Shown here piece by piece: positions 1 through 4,951 of a stretch of 6,424 nt of DNA. The stretch is from Acidobacteriota bacterium (lineage in GTDB: Bacteria; Acidobacteriota; Terriglobia; Terriglobales; Acidobacteriaceae). Numbering within the stretch: the first letter of the stretch is position 1; each line of letters opens with the position of its first letter. The notes below the pieces were generated by a model. The model was not told the DNA's origin. It did not search any database and worked only from the letters and a program-made list of their open reading frames with translations. The DNA lies in NCBI GenBank assembly GCA_021781255.1, contig JAJXXG010001039.1:1-6424 (forward strand), written 5' to 3'. Position numbers and translations under genes: made by a program.

Positions 1-742
1 TGGGCTGGAAGCTCCACGGGATGAAGGCCGTGAATCCGCCGGTCTCCTCCTGCAGGCGCCGCACCACTTCAAAGTGGTTGATGCGCTGCTCGAAGCTCTC
101 GCCCACGCCGAACATCATGGTGGCCGTGGTTCTCATGCCGAGTTGGTGCGCGGTCCGATGCACGCTGACCCAGTCGTTGGTGTCGCACTTCAGGCGCGCA
201 ATGCGATGGCGGACCTCGTCGTCGAGAATCTCGGCGCCGCCGCCGGGAATGGAGTCGAGACCTGCGTCGCGCAGCCGCGCGATAGTCGAGCGCAGATCGA
301 GCCCGGAGTATTCGGCGATGGCCAGAACCTCAGAAGCAGAGAGGCAGTGCAGCCAGATTTGCGGAAAGCGCTGCTTGATGCCGCGAAAGAGCCTTTCGAA
401 CCAATCGATCTTGAGATCGGGATGGATGCCGCCCTGCATGAGCACGCCGGTTCCGCCCATCTCAACGGTCTCGGCGATCTTCTCATAGATCTTTTCGAAA
501 TCCAGGATGTAGCCTTCGTCCGCGCGCGGATCGGGTTTGCCCGGCCGGGGCAGCGGACGATAGAAGGCGCAGAAGGTGCAGTACTCGGTGCAGTAGTTGG
601 TGTAGTTGATGTTGCGATCGATGATGTAGGTGACCACGCCCTCGGGATGCAGGCGCCGGCGCACTTGGTCGGCTTCGAACCCCAGGCCGATCAGGTCGGG
701 GGAGTGGAAGTAATCAAGGGCCTGCTGGCGCGTGATCGTCAT
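1..742 (-). CDS. mqnC: Cyclic dehypoxanthinyl futalosine synthase MqnC (radical SAM), 3' end outside window
   Basis: MqnC catalyses the radical SAM cyclisation of dehypoxanthine futalosine in the futalosine route to menaquinone, in the cytoplasm. The visible 247 residues start MTITRQQALDYF. The 4Fe-4S motif CxxxCxxC lies at C51, C55 and C58 in the context NYTNYCTEYCTFCAFYR. Other family signatures follow in order: GGTGVLMQGGIHPDL (about 96-110), GLDSIPGGGAEIL (about 161-173), RTTATMMFG (204-212) and ETGGFTAFIPWSFQP (233-247). The run GGVLMQGG-type plus SIPGGGAEI separates MqnC from generic radical SAM proteins; CofH and MqnE are the nearest alternatives. Family members run to roughly 360 aa, so about a third is missing beyond base 1. 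The ATG at 742-740 has no Shine-Dalgarno sequence but sits just behind a -10-like hexamer. It is divergent from the ATPase gene at 880. The sequence evidence for the family is strong; its role is established knowledge. Confidence 0.93.
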   Translation of the reverse strand, partial: MTITRQQALDYFHSPDLIGLGFEADQVRRRLHPEGVVTYIIDRNINYTNYCTEYCTFCAFYRPLPRPGKPDPRADEGYILDFEKIYEKIAETVEMGGTGVLMQGGIHPDLKIDWFERLFRGIKQRFPQIWLHCLSASEVLAIAEYSGLDLRSTIARLRDAGLDSIPGGGAEILDDEVRHRIARLKCDTNDWVSVHRTAHQLGMRTTATMMFGVGESFEQRINHFEVVRRLQEETGGFTAFIPWSFQP

Positions 743-879
743 GATTAGATTGTACGATTTGGCGACTGGCGCGAGGGCATTGGTGCTTGCCGTCGCACGA
801 GCGAGGCGTAGCCAACTGCTGTATTCTTAAGCCGATAGGGAAAATCTGAAACGGGGAAAGAACCGAAAGGCGTCTTGCC
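743..879. other. Divergent intergenic region between mqnC and the ATPase gene
   Basis: This 137-base gap must hold the promoters of both mqnC (minus) and the ATPase/DUF4276 unit (plus). For the plus strand only weak hexamers are visible (TTGCCG at 787-792, TATTCT at 822-827) and their spacing is too long for a standard promoter. A purine-rich stretch at 841-870 ends in AAAGG at 866-870, nine bases before the ATG at 880, and is the likely ribosome binding site. No tRNA, obvious inverted repeat or attachment site is visible. Confidence 0.4.
749..754 (-). promoter_or_regulatory. -10-like hexamer TACAAT placed for a leaderless mqnC transcript
   Basis: On the minus strand TACAAT is followed by six bases (CTAATC) and then the mqnC ATG. 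A transcript initiated at the usual distance would start at or next to the A of the ATG. No purine-rich Shine-Dalgarno site is visible in the 25 bases before the ATG, which fits leaderless expression. No good -35 box is seen at 16-18 bp spacing, so this is a hypothesis from position and hexamer only. Confidence 0.3.
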
Positions 880-1995
880 ATGCGTCAACGGCTCAAGAGC
901 ATCACAGTAACGGGATTCAAGACGATTAAGGATTTGCCCGATTTCGAACCGGCGAATCTGACTGTCCTCATCGGCCCAAATGGCGCCGGCAAATCCAACT
1001 TCATTTCGTTTTTCCGGCTATTATCATGGGCGCTCGCTGCGCCAGGCCAACTGCAGGAGCATGTTGCGATGCTCGGAGGCGCGAGCGCGCTTCTTCATGA
1101 TGGGCCTGCGCGGACGAGAGACATCCGGGCCCAGCTCGTTCTGGAGACTGACGCGGGTGAAAACGAGTATGCCTTTAGCCTGGCCTATGCTGGCGGAGAC
1201 ATCCTAATCTATACCGACGAAAAATACCGGTTTTCGAGCTTTAGCCTCTTAAGCCGTGCGCAATGGAAGCCGCTCGGCGTGGGGCATCGCGAAGCAGCAT
1301 TGATCGGAAAAGCAGAGGGCGGCGATCCCACAGCGAGAACGATCCTTGGATTGCTTCGCAAAATTGTGATCTACCAATTCCATAATACTTCTGCGACTGC
1401 GCGAATCCGGCAGAAATGGAATATCGAAGAGGGCCGGTGGTTGAAGGAAGACGCGGGCAACTTGGCACCGGTCCTGTACCGTCTCTCAAGAGAGCACCCC
1501 GAATACTACCAACGAATTCTGGAAACGGTTCGTTTGATTCTACCGTTCTTCGCAGATTTTGAGTTGCACCCACAGTTTGACCGAATCCTATTGAGCTGGC
1601 GCGAGCGCAACAGCGACCAAGTCTTTACGGCAAACCAAGCAGCTGACGGAATGCTTCGAATCCTTGCCTTGGTGACATTGCTTCAACAACCTGAATTCGA
1701 CTTGCCCGACGTGCTCGTCCTGGATGAGCCTGAGTTGGGTCTGCATCCCTATGCGATCGAGGTCCTAGCTGGGTTGATCCGTGCAGCTTCGAAGAGTGTG
1801 CAAGTCATCATTGCGACGCAATCCGTATCGCTCATTGACCGTTTCGCTCCTGAAGATGTCGTAGTTGTGGACCGTCCGGCGAGAGAGTCAAGGTTCAGGC
1901 GCTTGGATCGGAAGGAGCTTAGCGAATGGCTCGATGAATACACCCTATCTGAGCTTTGGGAGAAGAACGTGATCGGCGGGAGGCCTTCGCTCTAG
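880..1995 (+). CDS. OLD/RecF-like AAA (ABC-type) ATPase, first gene of a two-gene cassette
   Basis: This is a 371-residue stand-alone ATPase of the AAA_21/COG4637 type, related to the ATPase domains of OLD nucleases, RecF and SMC. The N-terminus carries the strand pair typical of the group (LKSITVTGFKTIKDL), then Walker A GPNGAGKS at 32-39. An ABC-signature-like segment QAADGMLRIL lies near 253-262. Walker B follows as VLVLDEPELGLHP, with D282 and E283 as the likely Mg-binding and catalytic acids. The switch segment QVIIATQS lies at 308-315, with Q314 in the usual histidine position. There is no signal peptide, transmembrane segment or fused nuclease domain, so the effector is probably the next gene. 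The C-terminus (WLDEYTLSELWEKNVIGG) is family-like. Its stop TAG shares its G with the GTG start of the DUF4276 gene, so the two are probably translationally coupled. ATPase identity is firm; a role in phage or plasmid defence is inferred from architecture. Confidence 0.88.
   Translation: MRQRLKSITVTGFKTIKDLPDFEPANLTVLIGPNGAGKSNFISFFRLLSWALAAPGQLQEHVAMLGGASALLHDGPARTRDIRAQLVLETDAGENEYAFSLAYAGGDILIYTDEKYRFSSFSLLSRAQWKPLGVGHREAALIGKAEGGDPTARTILGLLRKIVIYQFHNTSATARIRQKWNIEEGRWLKEDAGNLAPVLYRLSREHPEYYQRILETVRLILPFFADFELHPQFDRILLSWRERNSDQVFTANQAADGMLRILALVTLLQQPEFDLPDVLVLDEPELGLHPYAIEVLAGLIRAASKSVQVIIATQSVSLIDRFAPEDVVVVDRPARESRFRRLDRKELSEWLDEYTLSELWEKNVIGGRPSL
1978..1983 (+). promoter_or_regulatory. 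Shine-Dalgarno site GGGAGG that supports the GTG start at 1995
   Basis: GGGAGG lies inside the last codons of the ATPase gene, 11 bases before the GTG at 1995. An alternative TTG at 1956 in the same frame would add 13 residues (MGEERDRREAFAL) that do not look like the family N-terminus. The GTG gives the expected start M-RLHFVVEGQTEE, so it is preferred. Confidence 0.55.
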
Positions 1996-2666
1996 TGCGC
2001 CTTCATTTCGTAGTCGAGGGACAAACCGAAGAAACCTTCGTGCGCGACATCCTGGCTCCGGAACTCGGAAGCGGAAACATTTTTTGCGACGCCCGTCGAA
2101 TCGAAACTGGGCGGCGGAAGGGGAAGATTTTCCGCGGCGGATTTCTTGAGTACCGACATTTGCACAAGGATTTGGAACTTTGGATCAAGCAAGACCCGGC
2201 TCCCGACTCCTGGTTCACCACGATGGTGGATCTTTATCGAATCCCCCCTGAGTTTCCTGGGTTCGAGGAATCGAAAAGACTGGCCGATCCCTACATTCGA
2301 GTCAGCTTTTTGGAAGAAAAGCTCAGAGAAGACGTTGCCTACCGGCGATTCATCCCCTACATTCAGCTTTACGAATTTGAATCGTTGTTATTCGCGGACC
2401 CTGAAAGCTTCTCGATCGCGTTTCCTGACCACAGTAAAGAGATTGCTGCGCTGCATGCAGTGAGAGATGAGTTTCCGAATCCGGAACTGATTGACGAGGG
2501 ACCAGAAACTCATCCTTCGATACGAATCAACGGGATCATACCGCAATACGAAAAGCCGTCTTCAGGCCCTTTAATCGCTAAACAAATTGGGCTCCCTGTG
2601 CTTCAGCGGGAGTGCCGACACTTTGCAAGTTGGCTCTCGACCATCGAATCCCTACTTAACCATTGA
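1995..2666 (+). CDS. DUF4276 family protein, partner of the upstream ATPase
   Basis: This 223-residue soluble protein matches the DUF4276 pattern. A first strand with VVEGQTEE (E8, G9) near the N-terminus is followed by FTTMVDLYRIPPEFPGF (D79, Y81) and PYIQLYEFESLLFADP (E127, E129). The N-terminal VEG followed by an acidic Asp motif suggests a Toprim-like metal-binding fold, but the second motif is D-L-Y and not the classical DxD, so nuclease activity is not proven by sequence. It begins with GTG at 1995, one base overlapping the ATPase stop (TAGTG), and the two genes clearly form one transcriptional unit. Co-occurrence of DUF4276 with this ATPase class is something I recall from bacterial genomes and could not test. 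By analogy with ATPase/Toprim pairs it may be the effector of a defence-like system. The gene ends 39 bases before the convergent asparaginase-like gene. Confidence 0.82.
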   Translation: MRLHFVVEGQTEETFVRDILAPELGSGNIFCDARRIETGRRKGKIFRGGFLEYRHLHKDLELWIKQDPAPDSWFTTMVDLYRIPPEFPGFEESKRLADPYIRVSFLEEKLREDVAYRRFIPYIQLYEFESLLFADPESFSIAFPDHSKEIAALHAVRDEFPNPELIDEGPETHPSIRINGIIPQYEKPSSGPLIAKQIGLPVLQRECRHFASWLSTIESLLNH

Positions 2667-2669
2667 CTT

Positions 2670-2717
2670 CGCCCCCGGGTTGCAGAAATCCTCGGGCGTC
2701 GGTGCCTATACCGGCAC
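2670..2717. terminator. Convergent intergenic hairpins (possible shared terminator)
   Basis: Between the convergent stops at 2666 and 2706, CGCCC (2670-2674) can pair with GGGCG (2694-2698), with an inner GGGT/ATCC stem (2677-2680 with 2688-2691). A second small hairpin GTGCC/GGCAC (2702-2706 with 2713-2717) spans the stop codon of the minus-strand gene. No U-tract follows on either strand, so standard intrinsic termination is uncertain. The structure may simply block read-through between opposing units. Confidence 0.3.
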
Positions 2718-3209
2718 AAACGTAGCCTTGGCTTTGTCCTTGCGAACGCGGCCCACTGGAAATACCTGACCGTGCATGACCACGAAGACGCCCGGCGAAA
2801 GCAGTCGAGCGGCAAGCAGGCTTTCGGTAAGGTTTTGCAGGCCGTCGCTGCCCTCGAATCCCAGGGGCGTCATGGCACCGGTCAGAATGATGGGAACCTT
2901 GAGATCCGGAAGCGATTTTTCAAGAAACAGCCCGGTCTCAACCATGGTGTCGGTTCCGTGCGAAATGACGATGGGCGCGCCCTCGCGGGTAAGTTCGGCA
3001 ACCCGATCTCTGACCTCGGCCCGATCCGCATCGGTCATCTCCAGGCTGTCTTTGTTCATCAAGTGGATGCTGCAGATTTCGGAATCCGGTAGCCGGAGCA
3101 TGCGCAGATAGCGGTCCAGCTTGGCGGCACGATTCTCCACGATGCCGCTCTGTTCCGAGTAGACCTTTTCGATGGTCCCGCCTGTCGAAAGCAAATAGAT
3201 GCGTCGCAT
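2706..3209 (-). CDS. Single-domain asparaginase-family protein (N-terminal L-asparaginase domain only)
   Basis: The 167-residue product contains just the N-terminal catalytic domain of the type I/II L-asparaginase family. Classical enzymes of about 320-350 aa also have a second domain. Visible active-site equivalents are T12 in STGGTIEK, Y17, S55 in KDSLEMT, T86 and D87 in SHGTDTM, and a lysine near 157-159 in VRKDK. ILTGAMTPLGFEGSD (108-122) and GVFVVMHGQVFP are also typical. Short stand-alone proteins of this kind are known, so the gene is probably intact and not truncated. The expected reaction is asparagine or related amide hydrolysis, but the missing C-terminal domain normally helps form the site at the dimer interface, so the substrate is open. 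The start at 3209 is chosen because GGGAG (3220-3216) lies six bases upstream; the in-frame ATG at 3215 abuts that site. It lies 19 nt downstream of galE and is probably co-transcribed. Confidence 0.85.
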   Translation of the reverse strand: MRRIYLLSTGGTIEKVYSEQSGIVENRAAKLDRYLRMLRLPDSEICSIHLMNKDSLEMTDADRAEVRDRVAELTREGAPIVISHGTDTMVETGLFLEKSLPDLKVPIILTGAMTPLGFEGSDGLQNLTESLLAARLLSPGVFVVMHGQVFPVGRVRKDKAKATFVPV

Positions 3210-3228
3210 GGGCATCTCCCTGATATTT

Positions 3229-4239
3229 CTAATTGCTATAGCGTTTCTGGTGCCACAACCATGCCGTACGCAGGATCTCGTCGAGCTGGGTGTAGCGCGG
3301 CTTCCAGCCGAGTTCGCGCATGGCCTTTTGCGAGCTGGCAATCAGGATCGCCGCATCGCCCGGACGGCGGGGATGGATTTCGACCGGGATAGAATGGCCG
3401 GTCACACGCCGGGCCGACTCCACAACTTCTCTCACGCTGAAGCCCTGCCCATTACCAAGGTTGTAGATAAAGGGGGTTGTTTTTTCGCTGCCGCCCAGCG
3501 CCGAGAGCGCAAGAAGGTGCGCGTCAGCCAGATCGGAGACGTGAATATAGTCGCGAATGCAGGTGCCGTCGGGGGTGGGGTAGTCATCGCCGTAGATTCG
3601 GATCGACTTCCGGCGGCCGAGAGCCACGTCGAGAACCAGAGGGATCAGATGAGACTCCGGCTCGTGCGCTTCGCCCCGCGTTACGCCATCCTTTCCCTCC
3701 GGCGCTCCGGCCACATTAAAGTAGCGCAGCGAGGCGTAACCCAACCCGTGAATGCGGTTGAACCAGGCCAGCATCTGCTCCACCAGAAGTTTGGATTGGC
3801 CGTAGGGGTTGGTGGGCAATAGACGCGCATCTTCTTGAATGGGGACAGATTCCGGCTCTCCGTAGACGGCGGCTGTGGAGGAAAAAACCAGTCGCCGGGG
3901 ACCGCAGGCCAGCATCGCTTCAAGCAGCGAGAGCGTTGAAGCGGTGTTGTTGCGGAAGTAAATTTCCGGGCGCGCCATCGACTCGCCGGCCTCAATGAGC
4001 GCGGCAAAGTGGAGCACGCCGTCAAAAGGCCTTCTGTCGTCCTGGGCAGATTTGAAGATTCGTTCGAGCGCCGGCCGGTCGGCCAGTTCGCCCTCGATCA
4101 ACTCCACGCCTGCCGGCAGCAGGTCGAGGCGGCCGTGGCTCAGGTTGTCAAAGACGACCGCTTGGTGTCCCGTTTCGGTCAACAAGCCCGCAACAGTACT
4201 ACCGATGTACCCTGCTCCTCCCGTAACCAATATCTTCAC
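3229..4239 (-). CDS. galE: UDP-glucose 4-epimerase GalE
   Basis: GalE interconverts UDP-glucose and UDP-galactose using bound NAD, serving galactose use and surface polysaccharide synthesis in the cytoplasm. The 336-residue product is full length (E. coli GalE is 338 aa). It is an extended short-chain dehydrogenase. The NAD-binding TGGAGYIG lies at 6-13, and D31 in VFDNLSHG ends the second strand. SST at 120-122 provides the catalytic hydroxyl, and YxxxK is Y146/K150 in NPYGQSKLLVEQ. SLRYFNVAGA, GDDYPTPDGTCIRDYIHV, YNLGNGQGFSV and the C-terminal PRRPGDAA segment are all diagnostic. The start is GTG at 4239-4237; MKILVTGG leaves no room for a later start. A GGAGAGGA Shine-Dalgarno-like stretch (4258-4251) lies inside a leader hairpin. 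It is the first gene of an operon with the asparaginase-like gene. Other UDP-sugar 4-epimerases are the only real alternative. Confidence 0.95.
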   Translation of the reverse strand: MKILVTGGAGYIGSTVAGLLTETGHQAVVFDNLSHGRLDLLPAGVELIEGELADRPALERIFKSAQDDRRPFDGVLHFAALIEAGESMARPEIYFRNNTASTLSLLEAMLACGPRRLVFSSTAAVYGEPESVPIQEDARLLPTNPYGQSKLLVEQMLAWFNRIHGLGYASLRYFNVAGAPEGKDGVTRGEAHEPESHLIPLVLDVALGRRKSIRIYGDDYPTPDGTCIRDYIHVSDLADAHLLALSALGGSEKTTPFIYNLGNGQGFSVREVVESARRVTGHSIPVEIHPRRPGDAAILIASSQKAMRELGWKPRYTQLDEILRTAWLWHQKRYSN

Positions 4240-4266
4240 AAAAAAGACTGTCCTCTCCGAGACAGT
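4240..4266 (-). promoter_or_regulatory. Leader hairpin with U6 tract immediately before the galE start codon
   Basis: Read on the minus strand, ACTGTC (4266-4261) pairs with GACAGT (4252-4247) around an 8-base loop TCGGAGAG. Then come C and six U residues, which end exactly at the galE GTG. This is the shape of a small intrinsic terminator, although the 6-bp stem has only three GC pairs. The only Shine-Dalgarno-like sequence for galE lies in the loop and the 3' arm, so folding could affect both transcription and ribosome access. Function is inferred; the inverted repeat and the U-tract are directly visible. Confidence 0.4.
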
Positions 4267-4365
4267 TTAGATTAACTTGAGTCTATAAGAGTAGTGCCAG
4301 ACCGGGCGGCCATTCTAGTTGCCCGGCGGCAATATTCCATGTGGGCAGTCGGCAACGCGGGAGCA

Positions 4366-4397
4366 TGTGCACGGCGCTACCAAACGTCTGTGCACGG
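4366..4397. repeat. Direct repeat TGTGCACGG, two copies 23 bases apart
   Basis: Two identical 9-base copies (4366-4374 and 4389-4397) each contain the palindromic core GTGCAC. The start-to-start distance of 23 bases is close to two helical turns, as expected for paired protein-binding sites. They lie between galE and tonB, about 130 bases upstream of galE. Chance occurrence is possible for a 9-mer. Confidence 0.35.
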
Positions 4398-4813
4398 GCG
4401 TTCCCGACGCCTTGATTTGGCATCCCGGTAGCGTACATCCTGCCGAAAATTTCATGCGATTCCTTTTGAATTGCCTTGGACCTGAAGTGGAGAGACGCAT
4501 TGTCCGATGGCAAAAGAGATGGCCACGTCGATTGCGTCCTCGGCGCCACATGCCGGGGGCACTGCCGTCAAAGTGCGGCTGATGTCCGGTTCGGGTTGTC
4601 GGCCAGGATAAGAAACAGACGTATAATGGTCTTTGCTTCGCTCCCGCGCTCAATCCCCACTTTATGCAAATCCGAGCGCTGGGCGCGGCCATTGAAAACA
4701 TTGAGGGGCCGATCGCGACGGGCGGCGCAGAAAGGGAATTCCAGCCGCATCCAGGACCGTTTTTCGCCAATATTACCAGGCAGCGGTAAAGCCTTCCGCG
4801 AGGTTTGGCTGTG

Positions 4814-4951
4814 ATGAAAGAGAGGCAAGAGCGCATCAAAGATAAGGAAGTGCGCGGCGCACGATTTGCCGGCTCGAATGTTGCTTTCTTTTACGAGGCC
4901 GCTTTGCGCCGTGGCGGTGAGCACAAGCGAGGACTCAAAACATGCCGATGA
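4814..4951 (+). CDS. Possible small upstream ORF overlapping the tonB start (45 aa)
   Basis: An ATG at 4814 opens a frame of 45 codons that begins MKERQERIKDKEVRGARF and ends KRGLKTCR, closing with TGA at 4949-4951. It therefore overlaps the first 10 bases of tonB in another frame. A GAGG (4800-4803) lies 10 bases before the ATG, and GTG at 4811 and TTG at 4805 are alternative starts. The product is highly charged and basic, with no signal peptide or recognised domain. The overlap would allow translational coupling to tonB. It could equally be a chance frame; there is no homology support. Confidence 0.25.
   Translation: MKERQERIKDKEVRGARFAGSNVAFFYEAALRRGGEHKRGLKTCR
4929..4933 (+). promoter_or_regulatory. 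Shine-Dalgarno site GAGGA of tonB
   Basis: GAGGA lies eight bases before the ATG at 4942, which fixes this start in preference to the in-frame ATG at 4948. Confidence 0.6.

Larger units (their letters stand above)
4267..4941. other. Long gene-poor divergent region between galE and tonB
   Basis: About 675 bases separate the divergent galE leader and tonB. Open frames on both strands give low-complexity Arg/Cys/Trp-rich translations with no family motif, so they were not called. Visible structure includes a hairpin CCGGGC/GCCCGG (4302-4307 with 4321-4326), a direct repeat TGTGCACGG (4366-4374 and 4389-4397) and a TATAAT hexamer at 4622-4627. That hexamer's only -35-like partner, TTGTCG at 4596-4601, is 20 bp away. 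A 13-base palindrome GTGCGC-G-GCGCAC lies at 4850-4862, and a possible short ORF at 4814-4951. No tRNA or recognised riboswitch was found by eye. It could be an extended regulatory region, an unrecognised RNA or a decayed gene. Confidence 0.5.

Noticed and set aside
74..748. 224-residue plus-strand open frame opposite mqnC
   Set aside because: It is an antisense shadow: the minus strand gives an uninterrupted MqnC with all radical SAM motifs, and the plus-strand translation has no recognisable motif.
799..816. Similarity between AGCGAGGCGTAGCCAAC near 800 and AGCGAGGCGTAACCCAAC near 3729
   Set aside because: The second copy codes for conserved GalE residues (YASLRYF region), the match is short, and the two do not bound any unit, so chance is the simplest explanation.
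1956..1994. TTG start at 1956 for the DUF4276 gene
   Set aside because: The extra 13 residues overlap the ATPase C-terminus and do not resemble the family; the GTG at 1995 has an SD site and gives the expected N-terminus.
3210..3341. Longer start of the asparaginase-like protein extending into galE
   Set aside because: The added residues are read from the galE 3' end in another frame. The ATG at 3209 has a well-spaced GGGAG and starts directly at the first family strand.
4315..4839. 174-residue minus-strand open frame in the galE-tonB gap
   Set aside because: It has abundant Cys, Trp and Arg, no domain pattern, and several other frames are equally open across the same bases, so it looks like chance in GC-rich DNA.
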